Part shown: positions 53,559 to 61,951 of the stretch, one piece after another
Position numbering within the stretch: position 1 is the first letter of the stretch
Layout: each line of letters starts with the position of its first letter
Origin: Bizionia paragorgiae
GTDB lineage: Bacteria; Bacteroidota; Bacteroidia; Flavobacteriales; Flavobacteriaceae
Reading direction: 5' to 3'
DNA: 64,000 nucleotides
Assembly: GCF_900107625.1 (NCBI RefSeq)
Contig: NZ_FNQK01000001.1
Span: 124,001-188,000, forward strand
Position numbers and translations under genes: made by a program
The notes under the pieces: model-generated
Databases searched by the model: none
Told to the model about the DNA's origin: nothing
What the model saw: the letters and a program-made list of their open reading frames with translations, nothing else

Positions 53559-55562
53559 ATGAAGTTTAAAATACAATCTGAATTTAGCCCAACGGGAGAT
53601 CAACCATCAGCAATTAAACAACTTGCCGAAGGATTAGATGCCAAAGAAAAATACCAAACCTTACTAGGGGTTACTGGTTCGGGAAAAACCTTTACAGTAG
53701 CGAATGTTATTGAGGAGGTTCAAAAACCAACTTTGGTATTGGCACATAATAAAACCTTGGCCGCTCAATTGTATTCAGAATTTAAACAGTTCTTTCCTAA
53801 CAATGCCGTAGAGTACTTTGTGTCTTACTACGACTACTACCAGCCAGAAGCATATATCCCTACCTCTGGCGTGTATATAGAAAAGGATTTATCTATAAAC
53901 GAGGAAATAGAAAAAATGCGTTTAAGCACGACTTCTTCCTTATTATCTGGTCGTCGTGATGTTATTGTGATTGCTTCAGTATCTTGTTTATATGGTATTG
54001 GTAACCCTGTTGAGTTTCAGAAAAACGTGGTTACTTTAGAACGCGAGCAAGAAATTTCACGTACTGAATTATTACATCAGCTAGTTCAAAGTTTATACTC
54101 GAGAACAGAAGCTGATTTTAGACATGGAAACTTCAGGATTAAAGGTGATACCGTAGATATTTTTCCTAGCTATGCTGATGACGCTTTTCGCATTCACTTT
54201 TTTGGTGATGAAATTGAAGAAATCGAACAGTTTAATGTACAGACTAATGAGGTTTTAGACCAATATGACCGCCTTACGATCTATCCGGCAAATATGTTTG
54301 TTACTTCTCCTGACGTCTTACAAAATGCGATTAAAAGCATTCAGGACGATTTAATGAAGCAGCATGACTACTTTATTGAAATCGGAAAACATTTGGAAGC
54401 AAAGCGTTTAAAAGAACGTACGGAATTCGATTTAGAAATGATTCGGGAGTTAGGTTATTGCTCGGGTATTGAAAACTACTCGCGCTACTTAGATGGTCGT
54501 GATCCGGGGACACGTCCGTTCTGTTTGTTAGATTATTTTCCTGATGATTATTTAATGGTAGTCGACGAGAGTCACGTGACCATATCTCAAGTTCACGCCA
54601 TGTATGGCGGCGATAGAAGTCGGAAAGAAAATTTAGTAGATTACGGATTTAGGTTACCAGCAGCTATGGATAACAGGCCTTTAAAATTCGAAGAATTTGA
54701 AGCCCTACAAAATCAAGTTATTTATGTTAGTGCGACACCTGCCGATTACGAATTACAAAAAACAGATGGTGTTTATGTGGAGCAGGTAATTCGACCAACA
54801 GGGCTTTTAGACCCTATAATCGAAGTGAGACCCAGCCTAAATCAAATCGATGATCTTATAGAAGAAATTCAAATTCGCGTAGAAAAAGACCAACGTACAT
54901 TGGTGACAACACTTACCAAGCGTATGGCTGAGGAGTTGACTAAATACCTCTCGCGAATAGATATACGCGTACGCTATATACACAGTGATGTAGATACTTT
55001 AGAACGTGTTGAAATCATGCAAGATTTACGTAAAGGGATTTTTGATGTCTTGGTTGGAGTCAACTTATTACGTGAAGGATTAGACTTACCAGAAGTATCA
55101 CTAGTAGCGATTTTAGATGCTGATAAAGAAGGCTTTTTACGTTCGGCAAGGTCTTTAACACAAACGGTAGGACGAGCTGCAAGACACCTTGAAGGTAAAG
55201 CCATTATGTATGCTGACAAAATTACGAAAAGTATGCAAAAAACCATGGATGAAACAGAATACCGAAGAGCCAAGCAAATTGCCTATAACACCAAACATAA
55301 CTTAAAACCAAAAGCTTTAAATAAAAGTTTGGACAGTGCGCTTTCTAAAAACTCTGTTAGCACATACAGTTACGAATTGGAAGCGTTAAAAGCTGCAGAG
55401 CCTGAAAATGAATACTTATCAAAACCCGAATTAGAAGAAAAAATAAGAGAGAAAAGAAAGATAATGGAGCAAGCTGCAAAGGCTCTAGATTTTATAATCG
55501 CTGCTCAACTACGTGATGAGATTAAAGTGTATCAAGAGAAATTAGAAAAATTAAAAGTTTAA
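53559..55562 (+). CDS. uvrB: UvrABC system protein B
   Basis: UvrB verifies DNA damage after UvrA loading and recruits UvrC in nucleotide excision repair. The 667-residue protein is full length. Walker A GVTGSGKT at 37-44, the damage-sensing beta-hairpin with YYDYYQPEAYIP near 91-102, and helicase motifs such as VVDESHVTISQ near 340, LLREGLDLPEVSLV near 505 and QTVGRAARH near 540 are present. The UVR domain (KIMEQAAKALDFIIAAQLRD) near the C-terminus binds UvrA and UvrC. Its last 4 bp overlap the converging small gene. Confidence 0.97.
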   Translation: MKFKIQSEFSPTGDQPSAIKQLAEGLDAKEKYQTLLGVTGSGKTFTVANVIEEVQKPTLVLAHNKTLAAQLYSEFKQFFPNNAVEYFVSYYDYYQPEAYIPTSGVYIEKDLSINEEIEKMRLSTTSSLLSGRRDVIVIASVSCLYGIGNPVEFQKNVVTLEREQEISRTELLHQLVQSLYSRTEADFRHGNFRIKGDTVDIFPSYADDAFRIHFFGDEIEEIEQFNVQTNEVLDQYDRLTIYPANMFVTSPDVLQNAIKSIQDDLMKQHDYFIEIGKHLEAKRLKERTEFDLEMIRELGYCSGIENYSRYLDGRDPGTRPFCLLDYFPDDYLMVVDESHVTISQVHAMYGGDRSRKENLVDYGFRLPAAMDNRPLKFEEFEALQNQVIYVSATPADYELQKTDGVYVEQVIRPTGLLDPIIEVRPSLNQIDDLIEEIQIRVEKDQRTLVTTLTKRMAEELTKYLSRIDIRVRYIHSDVDTLERVEIMQDLRKGIFDVLVGVNLLREGLDLPEVSLVAILDADKEGFLRSARSLTQTVGRAARHLEGKAIMYADKITKSMQKTMDETEYRRAKQIAYNTKHNLKPKALNKSLDSALSKNSVSTYSYELEALKAAEPENEYLSKPELEEKIREKRKIMEQAAKALDFIIAAQLRDEIKVYQEKLEKLKV

Positions 55563-55954
55563 TTATACTGTATTTTAATAGCATCAATTAGCACTTCTTT
55601 TGGCACTCGCCTATTCGGAAAGCTATCGATTAGATAGAGCACTTTAGTTAAGGATTCATAGCCAAGGGACATTTTTATCCCTAAGGTAAATAGTTTTTCC
55701 GGCTCCAAAAAAACAGACGCCCTAGGAAGCAAACATACTAAATTATAAAATTGAATAATACGATCGTTATAGTGACCAATATCTGTTCGAGAGATAGAAT
55801 TAGATAAGGCATACTCAAAATCTTCGTTTGAAACCTTTAAAAGTTGCGCAATATCCACTATAAACCCATAATTTAAACAAGGCTTAGCCTTATCTGGCTT
55901 TAACAAAACCATCATATCGGATAGTAAACATATTTTCTCCCCTCTAATTGACAT
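55559..55954 (-). CDS. Conserved hypothetical protein
   Basis: The 131-residue soluble protein is mostly helical (LNYGFIVDIAQLLKVSNEDF, FYNLVCLLPRASVF, LTKVLYLIDSFPNRRVPKEV). I recognise no domain, membrane segment or signal peptide. Its helical start and central region look a little like small regulatory proteins of flavobacteria. It is tail to tail with uvrB, with 4 bp of overlap. The codon use and lack of other frames support a real gene. Confidence 0.6.
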   Translation of the reverse strand: MSIRGEKICLLSDMMVLLKPDKAKPCLNYGFIVDIAQLLKVSNEDFEYALSNSISRTDIGHYNDRIIQFYNLVCLLPRASVFLEPEKLFTLGIKMSLGYESLTKVLYLIDSFPNRRVPKEVLIDAIKIQYN

Positions 55955-56125
55955 ACAATCAGCAATTTAGCCAGAAAGTAAAGTTATGATAAATCATAAA
56001 TATATAATCGTTGAAACCACGTAACTTGTCGAAAAATATGTAGATTTACATCGTATTTGACAGTTATTTCATGAATTAAAAGAAAAAAACACTCAGAAAC
56101 ATATTCATTATCAAACAGTTAACCA

Positions 56126-56407
56126 ATGACAAACAACGATATTTTTAAAAAATTAAGAGTTGCACACCAACTAAGAGACGACGATATTATAAAAATTTTA
56201 GAACTGGTAGATTTTAGAATTTCTAAAAGTGAATTAGGTGCATTTTTTAGACGTGAAGACCACCCTAAATATATGGAATGTGGCGATCAGATTTTAAGAA
56301 ACTTCTTAAATGGTTTAGTCATTCATCTTCGTGGACCAATGCCTCCAAAAAAGGGTAAAGCTAAACCGGCGGTTAAAAGTGACAACAAAACCAAACCAGA
56401 CTCATAA
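56126..56407 (+). CDS. DUF1456 family protein (single domain)
   Basis: The 93-residue protein matches the DUF1456/YehS type: NDIFKKLRVAHQLRDDDIIK, then ISKSELGAFFRREDHPKYM and LRNFLNGLVIHLRG. Enterobacterial YehS has two such units in about 156 residues; this one has one unit and a basic Lys/Pro tail (PPKKGKAKPAVK). The function is unknown. It shares a symmetric terminator with converging sucC. Confidence 0.8.
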   Translation: MTNNDIFKKLRVAHQLRDDDIIKILELVDFRISKSELGAFFRREDHPKYMECGDQILRNFLNGLVIHLRGPMPPKKGKAKPAVKSDNKTKPDS

Positions 56408-56416
56408 AGTACAAAC

Positions 56417-56452
56417 AAAAAAAGAGCAACTTAAAAGTTGCTCTTTTTTTTT
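56417..56452. terminator. Bidirectional terminator between DUF1456 gene and sucC
   Basis: A run of A then AGAGCAACTT pairs with AAGTTGCTCT followed by a run of T, with a 2-nt centre beyond the stem. U-rich ends exist on both strands, so it serves both converging genes. Confidence 0.9.
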
Positions 56453-56490
56453 GGTGTATAAATAATATACACTCTATATGATTTAAAGAA

Positions 56491-57684
56491 TTAAGCTAAT
56501 ACAGCTTGAACTTTATCTGCAGCTTCTTGGAATTCAGTTGCACTCATAACATCTAATCCAGAATTATCGATTAAATCTTTAGCGATGTCTGCGTTTGTTC
56601 CTTGTAAACGTACAATAATTGGCACATTAATAGCATCTCCCATATTTTTGTAAGCATCTACAACACCTTGTGCCACACGGTCACAACGTACAATACCACC
56701 AAATATGTTAATTAAGATTGCTTTTACACCAGAATCTTTTAATATAATTCTAAAGGCAGCTTCTACACGAGCAGCATCAGCAGTACCTCCAACATCTAAA
56801 AAGTTTGCTGGCTCACCACCTGCTTGCTTAATTAAATCCATAGTTGCCATTGCTAAACCAGCACCATTAACCATACACCCAACGTTACCATCAAGATCTA
56901 CATAGTTTAATCCTAGTTCACCAGCTTCAACTTCGATTGCGCTTTCTTCACGTAAATCTCTTAATGCAGCTAAATCTTTATGTCTGTATAATGCGTTTGC
57001 ATCTAAAGTTACTTTAGCATCAACAGCCATTATTTTATCATCACTAGTTTTTAAAACTGGATTGATTTCAAATAAAGAAGAATCAGATTCTACGTAAGCT
57101 TTATATAAGTTAGTTACAAATTTTGTCATTTCTTTAAATGCCATTCCACTTAACCCTAAGTTAAAAGCGATACGACGTGCTTGAAATGGTAAAATTCCTG
57201 TTGAAGGATCAATTTCTTCAGTAAAAATTAAATGTGGTGTTTCTTCAGCAACTGTTTCGATATCCATTCCACCTTCAGTAGAATACATAATCATATTACG
57301 ACCAGTACCACGATTTAATAAAACAGACATGTAATATTCTTCTGGTTCATTATCGCCAGGGTAGTAAACATCTTCAGCAACTAAAACTTGGTGTACACGC
57401 TTACCTTCAGCCGAAGTTTGAGGTGTTACCAAATCCATACCTATAATTTGTCCTGCAATTTCTTTAACTTGGTCTAAGTTTTTAGCTAACTTAACTCCAC
57501 CACCTTTTCCGCGTCCTCCTGCGTGAACTTGTGCCTTAATAACGTGCCAGCCTGTTCCTGTATCTTCAGTTAATTTTTTTGCAGCAGCTACAGCTTCTTC
57601 TGCATTTTGGGCAACAATACCACGTTGGATACGTACTCCAAAGCTGCTTAATAGTTCCTTTCCTTGATATTCGTGTAAATTCAT
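56491..57684 (-). CDS. sucC: Succinyl-CoA ligase (ADP-forming) beta subunit
   Basis: The TCA-cycle enzyme couples succinyl-CoA to ATP or GTP formation. The 397-residue protein has an N-terminal ATP-grasp domain (NLHEYQGKELLSSFGV, KAQVHAGGRGKGGGVKLA) and the C-terminal CoA-ligase part (GGIVRCDRVAQGVVDAYKNM, PIIVRLQGTNADIAKDLI) with the phosphate-relay segment GCMVNGAGLAMATMD. The alpha-subunit gene sucD is not next to it, unlike in Proteobacteria; the neighbours are unrelated. Confidence 0.97.
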   Translation of the reverse strand: MNLHEYQGKELLSSFGVRIQRGIVAQNAEEAVAAAKKLTEDTGTGWHVIKAQVHAGGRGKGGGVKLAKNLDQVKEIAGQIIGMDLVTPQTSAEGKRVHQVLVAEDVYYPGDNEPEEYYMSVLLNRGTGRNMIMYSTEGGMDIETVAEETPHLIFTEEIDPSTGILPFQARRIAFNLGLSGMAFKEMTKFVTNLYKAYVESDSSLFEINPVLKTSDDKIMAVDAKVTLDANALYRHKDLAALRDLREESAIEVEAGELGLNYVDLDGNVGCMVNGAGLAMATMDLIKQAGGEPANFLDVGGTADAARVEAAFRIILKDSGVKAILINIFGGIVRCDRVAQGVVDAYKNMGDAINVPIIVRLQGTNADIAKDLIDNSGLDVMSATEFQEAADKVQAVLA

Positions 57685-57744
57685 CTTTTAAGAATAAAAA
57701 ATTAGTTGTTCTTCGTTATAATTTGGTGAAGAATTTTAATTCCA

Positions 57745-57775
57745 CAAAAGTAATTAACATTAAGCTTTTTACCAA
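57745..57775 (-). promoter_or_regulatory. Promoter for sucC
   Basis: Read on the minus strand: TTG (57773-57775), a 20-bp spacer, TACTTTTG (57745-57752). The leader to the ATG at 57684 would be about 56 nt. Confidence 0.65.
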
Positions 57776-58209
57776 TATTTTTTAGAGTTGTTTATCCACA
57801 GTCATACAGATTTAAGGAAAGTTTACTAATTTCAACAAATACAACCATATCAAAATAGAAGTGACCGACTGTTTTATCAGCTCAGACTTTAATAAAAACG
57901 ACAACTACTCTTGTTAAATCTAAGTAGTTAAAGTAAGGCCAACGACTAAAAACGCCTACAATTACATATCAAAAGTACCGTTAGACTATTAATTATACAT
58001 CATAAAGCTACTTGTACTAATATTAAGGTTGTATTACAATAACAAAGACTCGAAAAGTAACAACACAATATTTTGTAAATCTTAATAATAAACGATATAT
58101 TCTATTATATAATTTTAAAACACTAAAAGTCATCCAATTATTTTTAGCTATTTTTGTTATCTTATTAAATAAACTCACAATTTTTTAGCACCTAAAAGGG
58201 GATTTACGA
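57776..58209. other. AT-rich intergenic region upstream of the sensor kinase
   Basis: No coding frame stands out between the sucC promoter and the kinase start. A perfect TTATCCACA DnaA-box sequence lies at 57792-57800, alone. A TATTTTTG box at 58149-58156 could be the kinase gene's -7 element, with a leader of about 50 nt; no -33 TTG fits. A GGGG-containing site (AAAAGGGG) lies 11 bp before the ATG at 58210 and resembles a Shine-Dalgarno sequence, rare in this group. Confidence 0.45.
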
Positions 58210-59730
58210 ATGAAGAACGTAGACAAAAAAATATTTTCACTAGAGGACTCACCTAGTAGCTTTAGCGAAACTAACAGGTTTCTAAATGTTGTTCAAGACG
58301 CTATTGCTATAGGATCTTGGGAATTAGATTTAGTAAAAAAATCTCTGTATTGGAGTCCCGTGACTAAAAAAATTCATGAGGTTTCCCAAGATTACATGCC
58401 GAAATATGAAAAGGCCGTTGAGTTCTATACAGCTTTTAAGGAAAGAGAATTACTAGAAAAAGTAATAGAAAAAGCAATCGCTACAGGGGAAAAATACGAT
58501 ATCGAAATCCAATTATCCACAGCAAAAAACAATAAGAAATGGGTTCGTGCTATAGGCTATCCTGTGTTTAAGGCAGGAAAGTGTATAAAATTAATGGGGA
58601 TTTTGCAAGATATTACCGCAAAAACGAATGTATATAACGAGACAGCCCTTAAAGAAAAACAAGTTCGAACTATTTTAGAACACGCTCCCAATGGAGTTGC
58701 TGTGGTAGATTTAAATGATGAGTTTTTATTTGTTAATAAAAGTTTTTGTGAGTTTTTAGGCTATACGGAAAAGGACTTTTTAGAATTAAAATATGAAGAG
58801 GTCATTATTCCTGAACTACGCAGTGAATGTAAAGATTTAACGCAGAAAATGGTAGACGGCACGCTTACTAATTTTCAAATGGAAAAACAGTATCTCCAAA
58901 AAAATGGGGACTCTGTTTACGGACTAACTTCTACCTCATTACTTCGAGATGAAAACAACGCCCCATTATACTTTATAAAAAATATAATAGATATAGGACC
59001 TACTAAAAAAGTAGAGAAAAGAATTCAGCAACTCCATGAAACTACTGAAGAACAAAACTTAAGACTTTTAAATTTTGCCCATATCGTTTCTCACAATTTA
59101 AGGTCGCATTCGGGTAATTTAACCATGCTTATTGACCTTATGCAAGAAGATATTCCCGCTGCAACCCAGAACGAATACTTCCCTTTTATACAAGAGGCTG
59201 TAAAAAACTTATCAGATACTATAGATAATTTACATGAAGTCTCTTTGATTAATAGCAATATAAATGTAAATTTAGAATCATTGAATTTGCTAGAATACAC
59301 TAAAAAATCTCTAAATAGCAGTCGAGCACTCCTTTTAGAAACAGATGCTGAGGTTGATGTAAATATTGCAAGTGACCTTACCGTTTTAGCTATTCCCGCG
59401 TATTTAGATAGTATTTTGTTGAATATTATTACCAACGCTATAAAGTACAGACGAAAAGACAGTAAACCAAAAATAAAGATTACAGCTACCGCAGAAGAAA
59501 ACCATATTAAATTAGATATTTCGGATAACGGACTGGGAATTGATTTAGGATTACACAAGGATAAAATGTTCGGATTATACAAAACATTCCATAGTCATAA
59601 AGACTCTAGAGGTTTGGGGCTATTTATTACAAAAAATCAAATTGATGCTATAGGAGCACGTATTACTGTTATCAGTACTGTTAATAAAGGCAGTACCTTT
59701 ACAATACACTTTTTATATGAACAGAATTAA
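58210..59730 (+). CDS. Soluble PAS-domain sensor histidine kinase
   Basis: The 506-residue protein has no membrane segment or signal peptide, so it senses something in the cytoplasm. Two PAS domains: residues of about 25-140 (WELDLVKKSLYWSP, VRAIGYPVF, LMGILQDIT) and 150-265 (NGVAVVDLNDEFLFVNKSFC, FLGYTEKDF). A short helix with the phospho-acceptor His295 in AHIVSHNLRSHSG follows, then an HATPase domain with NIITNAIKYRRKD, DISDNGLGIDL and the GLGLFITK box. The response regulator gene overlaps the stop by 14 bp, so the two form one signal pair. Confidence 0.92.
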   Translation: MKNVDKKIFSLEDSPSSFSETNRFLNVVQDAIAIGSWELDLVKKSLYWSPVTKKIHEVSQDYMPKYEKAVEFYTAFKERELLEKVIEKAIATGEKYDIEIQLSTAKNNKKWVRAIGYPVFKAGKCIKLMGILQDITAKTNVYNETALKEKQVRTILEHAPNGVAVVDLNDEFLFVNKSFCEFLGYTEKDFLELKYEEVIIPELRSECKDLTQKMVDGTLTNFQMEKQYLQKNGDSVYGLTSTSLLRDENNAPLYFIKNIIDIGPTKKVEKRIQQLHETTEEQNLRLLNFAHIVSHNLRSHSGNLTMLIDLMQEDIPAATQNEYFPFIQEAVKNLSDTIDNLHEVSLINSNINVNLESLNLLEYTKKSLNSSRALLLETDAEVDVNIASDLTVLAIPAYLDSILLNIITNAIKYRRKDSKPKIKITATAEENHIKLDISDNGLGIDLGLHKDKMFGLYKTFHSHKDSRGLGLFITKNQIDAIGARITVISTVNKGSTFTIHFLYEQN

Positions 59731-60124
59731 TTTAACTTACATAATAGATGATGACCCCATTTTTATCTTTGCAGCAAAGAGGGTTCTTAAGTCTTCAAAT
59801 TTATGTGATAATTTTGCTGTGTATAACAATGGATTAGAAGCTCTAAATAGCATTAAACCTTGTGTTTCATCTGATGATGAATTGCCTGATATTATCTTTT
59901 TAGATATAAACATGCCTATTATGGATGGATGGCAGTTTTTAGATGAATTTATAAAACTAAAATTTAATAAGCTTATTACGGTCTATATTGTAAGCTCATC
60001 GGTTGATCCTGCCGATATTAAAAAATCTAAAAGCTATAGTGTAATCGACGACTTTCTAGTAAAACCCTTAAAAAAAACAACGCTACATAAAGCGGTGAAA
60101 CAGGTCGTTGAAAAGCAACCTTAA
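59717..60124 (+). CDS. Single-domain response regulator
   Basis: The 135-residue CheY-like receiver has the acidic pair IIDDDP near residue 11, phospho-acceptor Asp63 in FLDINMPIMDGW, the Thr/Ser of VYIVSSS near 95, and KPLKK near 117. There is no output domain, so it acts through protein contacts or passes phosphate on. The start at 59717 lies inside the end of the kinase gene. It is probably the partner of that kinase. Confidence 0.92.
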   Translation: MNRINLTYIIDDDPIFIFAAKRVLKSSNLCDNFAVYNNGLEALNSIKPCVSSDDELPDIIFLDINMPIMDGWQFLDEFIKLKFNKLITVYIVSSSVDPADIKKSKSYSVIDDFLVKPLKKTTLHKAVKQVVEKQP

Positions 60125-60363
60125 CCATTTTCTAATTTACCCCACATGACACGAATAGTTTATAGAACATAGCACTATTCACTTCATATATCGCTTTGCA
60201 TTACACTAATTAAACGCACGACTGACTTACTGAAACTAAGTCTCCCCTTCTCTTTTAAGAACACATCGCTTACTTGTCTGTTTTTCAAAAAGTAGTGCGA
60301 TGAATTCCAATAGCCGCTCTATGGGGTTAAAATAATTAAATAAGCACCCACTGAAAGTGAGTT

Positions 60364-60933
60364 TTATTTTTTTACGGTGCCTGTAAAATGCTGTACCCTA
60401 GCATCTATTGGATTTCCACTAACACGGCGAGAAGTCGCTATTTGTCCGCAATGCCAAATAGCATCTGAAATGGGTCCGTTAATAGCATTCCAAAATTCAT
60501 ACTCTTTATCTCCAAAAATGATTTTAAACTTGGAGATATCGTCACTTGCTCTTAACAAATCCGATGCTTTTTTTAGATTATTCAGGGTCGCACTGCGCAA
60601 GTCCTCGTAAGTCATTCCTTCACTATTTACCTTAATATGCGGTTGTTGCAGTGTGGCATTTAAAACAACATGACTTAAATCGTAAATATGCGCTAGTGTT
60701 TCATGAACCGTTCGCGACTCGGGAGTGGGTTTATGTTCTAGATCGGTCGCGTTTAAATCTTTGGTTGACCAGTACAATCTAAACCCTAGGGCATCTACTT
60801 GTCGGGAGGCTACTGTTCCTGCCGTAAATAGTGTCGCAGCTTCTGGCAACTCATAATACGGGAGTGTATTCTCTGTTTGTTGTGAAAAGGCGAGGGTAGT
60901 AATTAGCATAACTCCTAAGGTTATTTTTTTCAT
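60364..60933 (-). CDS. Secreted DinB-like protein
   Basis: The 189-residue protein has a Sec signal peptide (KKITLGVMLITTLAFSQ) followed by a DinB/YfiT-type four-helix bundle: VHETLAHIYDLSHVVLNATL near residue 80 and DAIWHCGQIATSRRVSGNP near 160 hold the conserved His residues for a metal. Most DinB proteins are cytosolic; a periplasmic form is less common, though it exists in Bacteroidota. Enzymatic activity is unknown. It lies 115 bp downstream of the PPK2 gene, with a structured repeat element between them. Confidence 0.8.
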   Translation of the reverse strand: MKKITLGVMLITTLAFSQQTENTLPYYELPEAATLFTAGTVASRQVDALGFRLYWSTKDLNATDLEHKPTPESRTVHETLAHIYDLSHVVLNATLQQPHIKVNSEGMTYEDLRSATLNNLKKASDLLRASDDISKFKIIFGDKEYEFWNAINGPISDAIWHCGQIATSRRVSGNPIDARVQHFTGTVKK

Positions 60934-60938
60934 TTTTT

Positions 60939-61036
60939 CTGACTTTGCGTTAGCGGTTGTAGTGGCATCCTTTTTTTGCTTTACTAAATGGCAAAAAAAG
61001 ATATAACGTAAAACGCGCCCTTTAGGGAACGCCCAA
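60939..61036 (+). ncRNA. Structured repeat element, copy 2 (candidate small RNA)
   Basis: Aligned with copy 1 at 20172-20267. The shared words are TTTGCGT (60943-60949), TTGTAGTGGCATCC (60956-60969), AAAAAGATATAACGTAAA and ACGCCCAAA. The first hairpin here pairs CCTTTTTTTGC with GCAAAAAAAGATA; the second is CCC-TTTA-GGG with outer GCG/CGC. It lies antisense to both neighbours (DinB-like and PPK2, minus strand), so it cannot be a 5' leader for either. The putative -7 box is TGACTTTG (60939-60946), one base off consensus. It may be an autonomous small RNA or a mobile repeat. Confidence 0.5.
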
Positions 61037-61048
61037 AACCATATACTA

Positions 61049-61939
61049 TTAACTATTATGCAACTCTTTGTTTAGTTCTTTTTTGTAAGCTTCTAAATTA
61101 GATTTTGTGTCCTCATCCAATTCAGGCTCCTTAATATCGGTATACGTTTTTAGGGTGTCGTATAAAATTTTAGCTACTAAATACCGGGCTGTTTTTTTAT
61201 TATCGGCAGGAATATTAAACCATGGTGCATGGGCTTTGGACGTTCTATTTAGAGCATCTTGATAACATGCCATATAATTATCCCACAGTTTGCGCTCTTC
61301 GAGATCGCCCGCTGAAAACTTCCAATTTTTATCTTTTTTATTTAAACGACGTAATAAGCGATTTCGTTGTTCGTTGATAGAAATATTTAAAAAGAATTTA
61401 AAAATAATGGTGCCATTGGCGGCGATATGCTTTTCGAAATTATTAATTTGCTCGAAACGTCTATCCCAAAACTCAGGAGTTATATCGTTTAAACTACTAA
61501 CATCTGGTAACTGCTCTCCCAATATGTACTCTGGATGAACACGTGTAACCAATACATTTTCGTAATGGGTACGGTTATGCACACCAAACTTACCTCGGGC
61601 TGGCAGTGCAATATAGTGACGCCATAAATAATCGTGATCGCGCTCTAAACTGGTAGGCACTTTAAAACTATGCACCACTACCCCACGCACATTAAAATCT
61701 TTAAACACTTCGCGTATTAGACTGTCTTTACCGGCAGTATCCATGCCCTGCAAGCAGACTAAGACCGCATATTTATCATGTGCGTACAAGGTATCTTGGA
61801 GTTTACCTAGTTTTTTGCGCACCTTTTTTAGCTCTTTTTTTAAGGTATCATCATCGGCGTCCATTTCGATATGAGTTGGAAGCGTTTTAATGTTTATAGG
61901 GTCGGTGATTTTGAAATCGGATATCGTGATGTTTTTCAT
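61049..61939 (-). CDS. PPK2-family polyphosphate kinase (polyphosphate:nucleotide phosphotransferase)
   Basis: The 296-residue protein has the PPK2 P-loop QGMDTAGKDSLI (Walker A at 65-73), the lid-like VPTSLERDHDYLWRHYIALP near 97-116 and FNIPADNKKTARYLVAKIL near 240. PPK2 enzymes move phosphate between polyphosphate and nucleotides, usually favouring nucleotide synthesis. A single PPK2 domain is present. It lies 12 bp after the sigma-54 activator gene, so it is probably in its operon and likely controlled with it. Confidence 0.93.
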   Translation of the reverse strand: MKNITISDFKITDPINIKTLPTHIEMDADDDTLKKELKKVRKKLGKLQDTLYAHDKYAVLVCLQGMDTAGKDSLIREVFKDFNVRGVVVHSFKVPTSLERDHDYLWRHYIALPARGKFGVHNRTHYENVLVTRVHPEYILGEQLPDVSSLNDITPEFWDRRFEQINNFEKHIAANGTIIFKFFLNISINEQRNRLLRRLNKKDKNWKFSAGDLEERKLWDNYMACYQDALNRTSKAHAPWFNIPADNKKTARYLVAKILYDTLKTYTDIKEPELDEDTKSNLEAYKKELNKELHNS

Positions 61940-61951
61940 AATACAGTCGTG

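Noticed and set aside
57792-57800. Perfect DnaA box TTATCCACA, possible replication origin
   Set aside because: Only one box is present, with no cluster, no dnaA or dnaN nearby. One such 9-mer is expected by chance about every 130 kb per strand.
59091-59582. Antisense frame of 163 codons within the histidine kinase gene
   Set aside because: The plus strand has a complete kinase with all catalytic boxes; no promoter or known domain on the minus strand.
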